A stretch of 33,292 bases of DNA from Anaerolineaceae bacterium UBA4799 (GTDB lineage Bacteria; Chloroflexota; Anaerolineae; Anaerolineales; Anaerolineaceae): positions 18,946 through 52,237 of the forward strand of contig DHGL01000040.1 of the NCBI GenBank assembly GCA_002402725.1. Direction: 5' to 3'. Positions 24,957 to 32,126 of this stretch are shown piece after piece; position 1 is the first letter of the stretch; every line of letters begins with the position of its first letter. A program made the position numbers and the translations under genes. A model generated the notes under the pieces. That model was not told the DNA's origin, made no database searches, and was given only the letters and a program-made list of their open reading frames with translations.

Positions 24957-26112
24957 CGCCCTGCCCCTGGATGATGCCCTTTGGCAGCGGCTGCTCGAGC
25001 TGACTGACGGGGACGCGGCGCTGTGCTTTCAATGCGGAGAGTGCACCGCGGCCTGCCCGTGGGGACTGGTGCGCAAGGATGGGCTGCCGGTGCGCACCCT
25101 GCTGCGCAAAGCCCAGCTCGGAATTGGCCAGATCGACCGCGAATTGTGGTTGTGCACCACCTGCGGGCAATGCCAGGTGACCTGCCCGCGCGGAGTGGAC
25201 ATCCCCGGCGTATTTCGCGCGTTGCGCCAGATCGCCTGGGAGCAACGCCGCGTTGAAAAAGGGTTGCCCTCCATGTTGTGGTCAATGCACTGGAATAGCA
25301 ACCCCTGGTCACAGCCACCTTCGCAGCGCTGCGCCTGGGCGGATGGGCTTGACCTGGCTCCTTTCGACCCGCACAAGCACGAAATCTTGCTTTATATCGG
25401 TTGTACTTCCTCTTACGATCGCCGCGCCCGCAAGATCGCCCTGGCACTGGTATTCGTGCTGAAAAAATCCGGCGTGGCCTTCGGTTACCTGGGGAATGAT
25501 GAACCTTGCTGCGGTGAAGCCGCTCTCTCCACCGGGCAACTGCCCTTTTTTAAAGAGGTCGCCGCGCACACCACAAACGTATTCAAGGAGAAAGGAGTCA
25601 CCCGCATGATGACCCTTTCACCACATTGCTACGATGTGTTTAAAAACCATTATCCTGATCAGAACCCCGGTTTCGAGCCTCTCCACTACACGCAATTCCT
25701 GGCAGAGTTGGTGGAACAGGGGAGACTGGCTTTCGATAAACCACTTCACCTTAAAGTCACCTTCCAGGAACCCTGTTACCTTGGACGGCTGAACGGGGAA
25801 TATGAAGCCCCGCGCCGGGTGCTCGCGGCCATCCCCGGCGTAGCGATAAAGGAAATGAAAGACTCTCATCAAGACGGCTTATGCTGCGGCGGTGGGGGCG
25901 GCCGCATGTGGCTGGAGACCCCTGCCGGTGAACGTTTCAGTGACCTACGCGTGCAACAAGCCGTAGAAACCGGCGCCAGTCACCTGCTCACCGCCTGCCC
26001 GTTCTGCCTGGCCTGCCTGGAAGATGGCGCCGCCAGCTTAAAATCCCCGGGCTTGAGCGTGTTAGATGTCGCGGAATTGGCGGCAGCGGCATTGAAGGGT
26101 GAAAACGCATGA
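24943..26112 (+). CDS. HdrC-HdrB (HdrD-like) Fe-S protein with two CCG domains
   Basis: 389 residues. The N-terminal HdrC-like part binds two [4Fe-4S] clusters: Cys28/31/34/38 in CFQCGECTAACP and Cys71/74/77/81 in CTTCGQCQVTCP. The HdrB-like part has two CCG repeats. The first is Cys154, CCG (189-191) and Cys229; the second is Cys278, CCGGGGG (314-320) and CPFC (352-355). In HdrB, CCG cysteines hold non-cubane [4Fe-4S] clusters that cleave disulfides. Here the first repeat lacks the final CxxC, so perhaps only one such site is complete. Bacteria lack CoM-S-S-CoB, so the acceptor is unknown: a disulfide, a quinone enzyme or ETF. It overlaps the HdrA fusion by 14 nt and etfA by 4 nt. Confidence 0.87.
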   Translation: MTNDDALPLDDALWQRLLELTDGDAALCFQCGECTAACPWGLVRKDGLPVRTLLRKAQLGIGQIDRELWLCTTCGQCQVTCPRGVDIPGVFRALRQIAWEQRRVEKGLPSMLWSMHWNSNPWSQPPSQRCAWADGLDLAPFDPHKHEILLYIGCTSSYDRRARKIALALVFVLKKSGVAFGYLGNDEPCCGEAALSTGQLPFFKEVAAHTTNVFKEKGVTRMMTLSPHCYDVFKNHYPDQNPGFEPLHYTQFLAELVEQGRLAFDKPLHLKVTFQEPCYLGRLNGEYEAPRRVLAAIPGVAIKEMKDSHQDGLCCGGGGGRMWLETPAGERFSDLRVQQAVETGASHLLTACPFCLACLEDGAASLKSPGLSVLDVAELAAAALKGENA

Positions 26113-27131
26113 CAGCTTCCTTATACAGCCCGGCTGCTGCCAGGAAGGAAATCTGGGTTTACCTGGAGCAAGAGGAAGGAGCGTTATTACATATCTCCCT
26201 CGAGCTGCTCAGTAAAGGGCGCGAACTGGCAGATGCCAACGGCTGGCGGCTGGTTGGGTTGTTGCTGGGCGCAAAAGTTGCTCATCTGGTTGACCAGGCT
26301 TTTGCGCATGGTGCTGATGCTGTGGTATTGGGAGAGCATTCCCTGTTAAGACATTTCACCATCGACGCCTACGCGCAAGCCGCATTCCAGGCGTTGATGT
26401 CGGGTAAACCCGGCGTGTTCCTGCTGGGCGCCACCCATAACGGGCGCGACCTGGCAGCGCGGCTGGCAGTACGCCTGCGCACCGGTTTGAACGCGGACTG
26501 CACCAACCTGCACCTCGAACCCCCGGAGGGATTGCTGATCAGCGAGGTCTCGGGTTTCGGCGGAGGCGTGCTGGCGCTCATTGGCATGCCGCAGCATCGC
26601 CCACAAATGGCCACCGTGCGCGCGGGAGTCTTCAATGTCAGTGAGGAAACACCAGGAAGAAAGGGAGAAGTGCTCACTTTCCCGGTGGTGTTGGATGAGA
26701 GCAAACTGCGCACGCGTATACTGGAACGAAACGTAGCTGAGGGTGTGGATATTTCGCAAACCCCGCTGCTGGTGGCCGCTGGACGCGGTATGGGCACAGA
26801 CCTTGCCGAGTTGCGTCAGCTGGCCTCGCGCCTGGGCGGAGAACTGGGAGTCACCCGCCCGTTGGTGGATATGGGATTGGTCGAACGTGAACGCCAGGTT
26901 GGACAGACCGGGGTGGTGTGCAGCCCCAAACTGGCGCTGTGCTGTGGTATCAGCGGCGCGTTTCACTTTGTGGTGGGCATTGAAAAAGCAGGCACCGTCA
27001 TCGCCATCAACACCGACCCTGACGCTGCCATTTTTGAAAGCGCCGATTACTGCGTCGTGGCTGACGCACGCCTTATTATCTTCGAACTCAACAAAGCGCT
27101 TGCCGCCGTCGGGGAGGCTGAACATGACTGA
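26109..27131 (+). CDS. etfA: Electron transfer flavoprotein alpha subunit
   Basis: 340 residues, normal EtfA length. The C-terminal FAD domain is evident: LLVAAGRGMGTDLAEL (220-235), GQTG (265-268), CGISGA (279-284) and INTDPDAAIFESADYCVVAD (300-319). The usual ISGAIQH reads ISGAFHF, so the flavin-contacting His of common ETFs is replaced by Phe and a His sits one residue earlier. EtfAB shuttles electrons among acyl-CoA dehydrogenases, NADH, ferredoxin and quinone enzymes. Its coupling to the HdrD-like gene (4-nt overlap) suggests ETF is a physiological partner of the Hdr module. It overlaps etfB by 8 nt. Confidence 0.92.
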   Translation: MTASLYSPAAARKEIWVYLEQEEGALLHISLELLSKGRELADANGWRLVGLLLGAKVAHLVDQAFAHGADAVVLGEHSLLRHFTIDAYAQAAFQALMSGKPGVFLLGATHNGRDLAARLAVRLRTGLNADCTNLHLEPPEGLLISEVSGFGGGVLALIGMPQHRPQMATVRAGVFNVSEETPGRKGEVLTFPVVLDESKLRTRILERNVAEGVDISQTPLLVAAGRGMGTDLAELRQLASRLGGELGVTRPLVDMGLVERERQVGQTGVVCSPKLALCCGISGAFHFVVGIEKAGTVIAINTDPDAAIFESADYCVVADARLIIFELNKALAAVGEAEHD

Positions 27132-27921
27132 ACCGCGCATCGTGGTGTGCATGAAAGTCGTCCCCAAACCTGAGGAGATTCATGTCAACCCCCAGACCCA
27201 CCTGCTGGAGCGGGCTAATGTACGCACCGAGATCAACCCTCCGGATATGAACGCCATTGAAATGGCGCTGAGTTTACAGAACCAATACGGTGGCATGGTG
27301 GAGATTCTCTCCATGGGACCGCCCTCCTTTGAACATGACCTGCGGGTGGGCTTGATGATGGGGGCTGAGCATGTGTACCTGCTGAGCGACCGCGCCTTCG
27401 GCGGTGCCGATACCCTGGCCACCACCTATACCCTGGCACAGGGCATCCACAAATTGGGAGATGTGGATGTCATCATGCTCGGGGAGGAATCCTCAGACGG
27501 CGCGACCGGACAGGTGCCGCAAGGCCTGGCGGAATGGCTCGACCTGCCGCAATTGACCCTGCTGACCGACCTCGAACTGGATATGCAAGCGCGCCGTGCA
27601 CGCGGCAAACGCGTCCTCAAAGGCGGTTGTGAACGCCTCGAGGTGCCGCTGCCCTGCGTGGTATCGGTCAAGACAGCCTGCAATGAACCGCGTTTCATGG
27701 ATTTCAGGCTAAAAGCGTGGGCGGCTGACCCCGCCCGGCTGACAGTGTGGAGCGCCCAGGACCTGAATACCGACCCGGACTGCACCGGCCTGGCGGGTTC
27801 GCCTACTACGGTCACCGGGCTGGCTGCCGCTGCACTGCGTGAACGCAAGAAAATCCAGATTAACGGCACCCATGAAGAGATAGCCGCCAGGCTGGCGGAA
27901 TTGGTCAGGGGGCTGCAGTAA
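27124..27921 (+). CDS. etfB: Electron transfer flavoprotein beta subunit
   Basis: 265 residues. The nucleotide-binding region shows CMKVVPKPEE (9-18), NPPDMNAIEMAL (38-49), ISMGP-like ILSMGPP, LLSDRAFGGADTLAT (86-100) and LGEESSDGATGQVPQGLAE (119-137). The SDRAFGGADT segment resembles EtfB of NAD-linked, often bifurcating, ETFs; I judge this from memory without an alignment. An open frame extends upstream inside etfA, but the start is placed at 27124 because the protein then begins MTEPRIVVCMK like its relatives. It is the last gene of the operon, 116 bp before the convergent fructokinase. Confidence 0.92.
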   Translation: MTEPRIVVCMKVVPKPEEIHVNPQTHLLERANVRTEINPPDMNAIEMALSLQNQYGGMVEILSMGPPSFEHDLRVGLMMGAEHVYLLSDRAFGGADTLATTYTLAQGIHKLGDVDVIMLGEESSDGATGQVPQGLAEWLDLPQLTLLTDLELDMQARRARGKRVLKGGCERLEVPLPCVVSVKTACNEPRFMDFRLKAWAADPARLTVWSAQDLNTDPDCTGLAGSPTTVTGLAAAALRERKKIQINGTHEEIAARLAELVRGLQ

Positions 27922-28037
27922 CCAATGGTTCGTGGTTCAAGAATCGAGAGCAGTGATCAGGGAGCAATGATTCGGGGGTAATGACCTACGAAATTACCGT
28001 AGCGCTCACCCTTCTGTCGGATTGAACTTCTGAGGAA

Positions 28038-28952
28038 TCACAAATCAAAGTGGGGAATATCCATCGACATGGCCATGGCGATGGCGCCCAGCACCCCCGA
28101 GTATTTACCCAGCGCGGGAGGAACTATGTAATGCTCAATGTCCATAAGGATGGCATCTTCGCGCACATAACTGTTCAACAGTTCCCTGACCCTTTTCCTG
28201 ATGAGCGGGTATAAGAAAGCCCGCTGCATGATCCCGCCCCCCAGCACGATAATGCGCGGTGAAAGCGTGAGGATGTAATTGGCAAGCGCGCTGGCGATGT
28301 ACTCCGTTTCCAGCAGCCAGAAGGGATCGTTGTCCGCCAGGCTTTCGCCACGCGCGCCAAACCGGGCAGTCAGTGCCGGCCCAGCGGCAAGCCCCTCGAA
28401 GCAGTCCTTATGATATGGGCAACTACCCTCGAACGGATCTCGCTTCAGGTCATGCGGGATGCGGATATGTCCCATTTCGACGGCCGTCAAACCGGAAAGC
28501 GGTTTTCCGTCCAACAGGTATCCGCCGCCAATACCCGTGCCCACCGTGAGATAGAGGGAAGGGTCGATGCCCCTGGAGGCGCCCCAGGCATGTTCACCAA
28601 TGGCAGAGCCGCTGACATCCACATGGAAGGCAAATGGCACACCCAACTGCTGCCGCAGCGTGCTGAGAATGTTGGTGTTGAACCAACCCGGTTTTGGTGT
28701 GGCGGTGATATACCCGTAAGTCGGAGAAGCGGGGTTAACATCCACCGGGCCAAAAGCAGCCAGGCCAATGCCTTTTACTTTGCCGTCTTTTACATAAGGC
28801 GCAAAGAAAGAACGCACCTGCTCCAGCGTACTGGCGGGATCAGTGGTACTGAAAGTGACCTGATGGTCCAGCCGCGGCGGTTCTGATGACAACGCGCATA
28901 TGAATTTAGTGCCGCCAGCTTCAATGCCACCATAGAGGTTCGTGTCCGTCAT
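28038..28952 (-). CDS. ROK-family fructokinase
   Basis: 304 residues. The ATP site is YGGIEAGGTKFICAL near the N-terminus. The catalytic region is HVDVSGSAIGEHAWG, and the zinc motif is GSCPYHKDCFEGLAAGP with the preceding MGHIRIPHD. The CPxHxDCxEGLAxG form of the zinc site is that of fructokinases (YdhR/ScrK-like) rather than glucokinases. It phosphorylates fructose, or possibly mannose, in the cytosol. An upstream in-frame ATG would add 21 residues, but AAAGGAG sits 5 nt before the ATG at 28952, which gives MTDTNLYGGIEAGG. Confidence 0.88.
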   Translation of the reverse strand: MTDTNLYGGIEAGGTKFICALSSEPPRLDHQVTFSTTDPASTLEQVRSFFAPYVKDGKVKGIGLAAFGPVDVNPASPTYGYITATPKPGWFNTNILSTLRQQLGVPFAFHVDVSGSAIGEHAWGASRGIDPSLYLTVGTGIGGGYLLDGKPLSGLTAVEMGHIRIPHDLKRDPFEGSCPYHKDCFEGLAAGPALTARFGARGESLADNDPFWLLETEYIASALANYILTLSPRIIVLGGGIMQRAFLYPLIRKRVRELLNSYVREDAILMDIEHYIVPPALGKYSGVLGAIAMAMSMDIPHFDL

Positions 28953-28986
28953 GCGACTCCTTTGAAGCGTTGAATCTGATACAAGA

Positions 28987-29015
28987 ATTATATCTTTGGA
29001 GTTTTCGGCGGGCAA
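28987..29015 (-). promoter_or_regulatory. Fructokinase promoter
   Basis: On the minus strand, TTGCCC (29015-29010), a 17-bp spacer and TATAAT (28992-28987), 34 bp before the start. The -35 hexamer is the same TTGCCC as in the Kor-Hdr-Etf promoter. Confidence 0.65.
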
Positions 29016-29033
29016 GCCAGCCTTTGGCTGGCT
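29015..29033. other. Hairpin between radical SAM and fructokinase genes
   Basis: AGCCAGCC-TTT-GGCTGGCT, a perfect 8-bp stem with a 3-nt loop. It lies 25 bp after the radical SAM stop and touches the fructokinase -35. It lacks a U-tract on the minus strand; it may still help to end the radical SAM transcript. Confidence 0.45.
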
Positions 29034-29058
29034 AACTGGCTTTTGGTCTTAGTGATGC

Positions 29059-29964
29059 TCACATGAAGATGCGCATCCCGGCCTGGATGGCGCGCAGGTT
29101 CCCCTGGCAGGCCAGCGAAACCTCGGTATGCGGGGAAAACCCGCATTTAGCGCAATCGATATCTCCCCTGCCGCGCAGATAACAACCCTGCTGCGCACTG
29201 CCATCAGGGTTGGCATTATCGATGAGCGTATCGCGGCAGGTCCAGGTGTTGCGCTTGAGTGCTTCGAGTGCAGGTGCTGAATTAAGCACCCTGATTCCTT
29301 CTCGTTTCAACCTGATCACTTTATCTAATAACTTCTCGCGCCGGTCAAAATCAAGGAAGAGGTTATCTTTCTGGTTATATGGATAATAGAACTGCAGCGT
29401 CATACCCTTGAAGATACCATCTAAAAACTCGAGTAGTTGTGGAACCTCTTCAGCATTGACCGCGTTGACTGTGATGTGCGCGAAAAGACGCGGATGGCGG
29501 CTGGCACGCGCGTTCTCGATGATACGATCAAAAGTCGGGGCACCCCGCAAACGGTTGTGTGTATCCCGCAGCCCGTCCACGCTCACCCACAGCACATCTG
29601 TGGGCACGTCCAGCGGCAAGGTGCCGTTGGTGGTCATGCCCACACTGTAAAAGCGTTGCCGCGCGTAAGCCACCAGGTCATGCACGCGCCTGTTCCCATC
29701 GCGCCATAACAGGGGCTCACCCCCCTCGAACATTAAAATACGGCTGCCGCGTGCATATAAGCGGTCGATGATGTCGCAGGCCTGCTTAAAACCTGGATCA
29801 GTGGTTTCGAGTACATAAAAAGGGCACTGCTGGCAGGTGAGATTGCAACGGTAAGTTAGTTTAAAACTCGCCAGGAAAGGTCGCTTTCGTCCCCACAAGT
29901 ATTGCCAGGAGATGTAACAAGCACGCTCTAATAACCCATCCTTGCTGGAGTGGAAACCGGACAT
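29059..29964 (-). CDS. Radical SAM protein
   Basis: 301 residues. The [4Fe-4S]/SAM motif is CNLTCQQC (Cys40, 44, 47), followed by the SAM-binding MFEGGEPLLW and MTTNGTLP. The C-terminal part has several cysteines (WTCRD, QGCYL, IDCAKC, LACQG) that may bind another cluster, as in HpnH- or SPASM-like enzymes. The substrate is unknown. No Shine-Dalgarno is seen; a TACAAT lies only 6 nt before the ATG, so the message could be leaderless. It is downstream of a second radical SAM gene on the same strand, with a gap of 95 bp. Confidence 0.82.
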   Translation of the reverse strand: MSGFHSSKDGLLERACYISWQYLWGRKRPFLASFKLTYRCNLTCQQCPFYVLETTDPGFKQACDIIDRLYARGSRILMFEGGEPLLWRDGNRRVHDLVAYARQRFYSVGMTTNGTLPLDVPTDVLWVSVDGLRDTHNRLRGAPTFDRIIENARASRHPRLFAHITVNAVNAEEVPQLLEFLDGIFKGMTLQFYYPYNQKDNLFLDFDRREKLLDKVIRLKREGIRVLNSAPALEALKRNTWTCRDTLIDNANPDGSAQQGCYLRGRGDIDCAKCGFSPHTEVSLACQGNLRAIQAGMRIFM

Positions 29965-30059
29965 ACAGGAATTGTATCAAATAGCCGGGTATGGCGCTCT
30001 CCCACGCGGTATAGATTGGTATCACCCGGGTTACCGGCAGTTTGAACCTGAGCGCTTCA

Positions 30060-31613
30060 CTAAACTAACAGGTCTTTATGCACCTGTTGGTCTTCAGGCT
30101 CCAGGATGGATTCGGGGAGGTCAGGTAGCGCAGAGATAATACCCCCTTTGCTGTTCTTCCCCTCAACATAATGAGTTCGCCAGATGTCGCCGGTTAATGA
30201 TTCGTACCTGCGATTGTAGGCTACCAGACCGCGTGTATATCCCGGGTCAGTGAGCGTTTCGGCCGCGTTCACATCCGCAGGTTCAGGTTCGTAAGCGCGC
30301 AACAGCTGCTCCAGTTCATCGTGATGATCGCGGTTGGGGCAGGGCGCCAGTCCGTTGCGGCGCTGGTCATGATAATTGTGCTGCCATTGGCGCAACGACT
30401 GAAAGAACGGAACACTCCACACATCATTCAGATTACCGCCGCTGGCATACACATCATGGATGTTGACAGGCGAATATGGCATGAACACGCATGGGCTGAC
30501 CGCGCCGTTCCAATCGATATAGAAGTATCCGCCATTTCCATGCCCACCCGCTGAAAGGCAACCATCACAGGCTGTGCCGCTGTTCCAGAAATCCGCCAGG
30601 AAAAAGCGTTTCTCGCGTACAATTTGCCAGGAACGACGCCACATCCAGGTGCGCTGCTCGGGGGTTACCATCAGGTCGAGTGTATATGCCCGACCGATGG
30701 GCATATACTGAAAGAGCCAGCCGAACATCACTCCTTGTTGGATGAAATAATCCAGGAAATCGTCAGAAAGGATCTCTTCTGCGTTATAACGGGTTCCAGT
30801 TAACGAGATGCCAAAAGGCACACCATCGTTTCTTAACCGTGACATCGTTTCAAGTATTTTTTCAAAAGTCCCCTCTCCCCGTCGCTCATCTGTGCGCTGC
30901 TTCCAGCCTTCCACCGAAATGCACAGGATCATGTTACCATCATCTGCCAGGCGCCGGCTGATTTCATTCGTAATCAGTGTGCCGTTGGTATAGGTCATAA
31001 AAAAAGTGTCTGGGTGTTTTTCGATCAGGTCAAGCAGGTTCTTGCCTTCAGAGCGGTAGGCAAAAGGTTCTCCTCCGCTGATGACGACAAACCTGGCGCC
31101 CCAAAGGTCTCTGGCCTCTTCAATCATGCGATCTACGATGTGCCATTCCAGCGTGCGCGGTTCGTCGGCTGAATCAGCGTAGCAGCCGGAACAGCGCAGG
31201 TTGCATGCCTTGCCCGGACTGATGAGCAGGAAACTGGGAGCGCGTTCTTTGTACTTCTCCTCGAATACCCTCGCTTTCGATTGATCTCCCTGTTCAAAGA
31301 ACAGCCCCTTCACCAGCAACTGAAGGATGCCGCGGATAGTATTTTCGGAGAGGTGCTTGCCTGCAAGCGCGCGCTCTATGGAGGACACCACCGCCAGGCC
31401 AATGGCGACCCGATCGTCCTGCACCCCGGGCAGAATCTCTGGATCCGAACGAGATTGCTCCAGTGCGTTTAGCAGCGATTTTTCAACTTGACGGGTGACG
31501 GTCTTGCGGATGAGCGGGTTTGCGGTGACCGCGGAAAGCGGCAAAGACTTGGCGCTTGCCGCGAATTTCAGTATAGTCTCGAGAATTCCTGGAATTTCTC
31601 TATCGTGGCCCAT
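30060..31613 (-). CDS. Radical SAM protein with N-terminal helical extension and extra Cys cluster
   Basis: 517 residues. About 130 mostly helical residues precede the radical SAM core, with CNLRCSGC (Cys137, 141, 144), VVISGGEPFAYR and TYTNGTLI. A later Cys set (CDGC 349-352, Cys375 and Cys425) could hold a SPASM-type auxiliary cluster. I recognise the superfamily but not the function; peptide or cofactor modification is possible. The start at 31613 is chosen because GGGAGG lies 6 nt upstream; an ATG 48 nt further upstream has no such site. Confidence 0.85.
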   Translation of the reverse strand: MGHDREIPGILETILKFAASAKSLPLSAVTANPLIRKTVTRQVEKSLLNALEQSRSDPEILPGVQDDRVAIGLAVVSSIERALAGKHLSENTIRGILQLLVKGLFFEQGDQSKARVFEEKYKERAPSFLLISPGKACNLRCSGCYADSADEPRTLEWHIVDRMIEEARDLWGARFVVISGGEPFAYRSEGKNLLDLIEKHPDTFFMTYTNGTLITNEISRRLADDGNMILCISVEGWKQRTDERRGEGTFEKILETMSRLRNDGVPFGISLTGTRYNAEEILSDDFLDYFIQQGVMFGWLFQYMPIGRAYTLDLMVTPEQRTWMWRRSWQIVREKRFFLADFWNSGTACDGCLSAGGHGNGGYFYIDWNGAVSPCVFMPYSPVNIHDVYASGGNLNDVWSVPFFQSLRQWQHNYHDQRRNGLAPCPNRDHHDELEQLLRAYEPEPADVNAAETLTDPGYTRGLVAYNRRYESLTGDIWRTHYVEGKNSKGGIISALPDLPESILEPEDQQVHKDLLV

Positions 31614-31666
31614 CTCAACCTCCCTATTCAATGGGATCATGCATTGTGTATTGAGATTCATTTATT

Positions 31667-31695
31667 ATTATACCCCCCTGGTCAACTCAATTCAA
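31667..31695 (-). promoter_or_regulatory. Promoter of the radical SAM gene
   Basis: On the minus strand, TTGAAT (31695-31690), a 17-bp spacer and TATAAT (31672-31667). The ATG is 53 bp downstream at 31613. It may also drive the second radical SAM gene. Confidence 0.65.
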
Positions 31696-31718
31696 TTAAT
31701 CGTATTCATTCAAATAAA

Positions 31719-31934
31719 ATGTTAACAAAAATAATGATTCCCTCAAAAGAAATTGTTACCGGGGATGTGATAATTGAAGAGCGAATGACAAAACTAGAAA
31801 AGTAGAAATACCTGAGAATGATGTTGAAGCGTTACCAGGAAGCAGGACGGAAAGAGCCAAGCGGATTGCACTTAAGCCTGTTGAAAATCAGCGACACCCG
31901 GCAGGGAAGAGCGGGGTCGTTCAGTCTCTCCTGA
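31719..31934 (+). pseudogene. Possible transposase N-terminal remnant with in-frame stop
   Basis: From ATG 31719 a frame runs 28 codons, meets TAG at 31803-31805, then continues in the same frame to TGA at 31932-31934. Around the stop it reads EERMTKLEK, stop, KYLRMMLKRYQEAGRKE. This resembles the N-terminus of certain integrase-like transposases (pattern RYxxAxRKEKxRLLDE), after which the similarity is lost. No terminal repeats or catalytic part are seen. If real, it is a decayed insertion fragment. Confidence 0.3.
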
Positions 31935-32126
31935 TAAGCGCCGCTAAAACTCAGCAGGTGCTATATCCACCCGGTCGCGATATTGGTTAAACCCTATAGA
32001 ACGAATTGCAGCATCACACTGATGCTCTATTCTCCCAGAAAGAACACGGGGATATCACAAGTACTGTCAGTATCGACACGAATCATTGCATAATTCTATG
32101 CCGTTATTTTTTGAGTAAATCATCCA
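31935..32126. other. Intergenic stretch with one hairpin
   Basis: No gene is seen. AGCATCA-CAC-TGATGCT (32010-32026) is a perfect 7-bp stem with a 3-nt loop, lying beyond the end of the minus-strand MFS gene. It could be a weak terminator for that gene, but it has no U-tract. Confidence 0.35.

Noticed and set aside
24773..25447. Minus-strand open frame of 224 codons
   Set aside because: It is Arg/Pro/Ala-rich low-complexity translation opposite the HdrA and HdrC-HdrB genes, typical of GC-rich antisense shadow.
26743..27123. Upstream extension of the etfB frame inside etfA
   Set aside because: The extension is an out-of-frame reading of etfA; EtfB homologues begin at the MTEPRIVVCMK-type start placed at 27124.
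26346..27167. Minus-strand open frame of 273 codons opposite etfA
   Set aside because: etfA on the plus strand has full FAD-binding motifs; the antisense frame has none.
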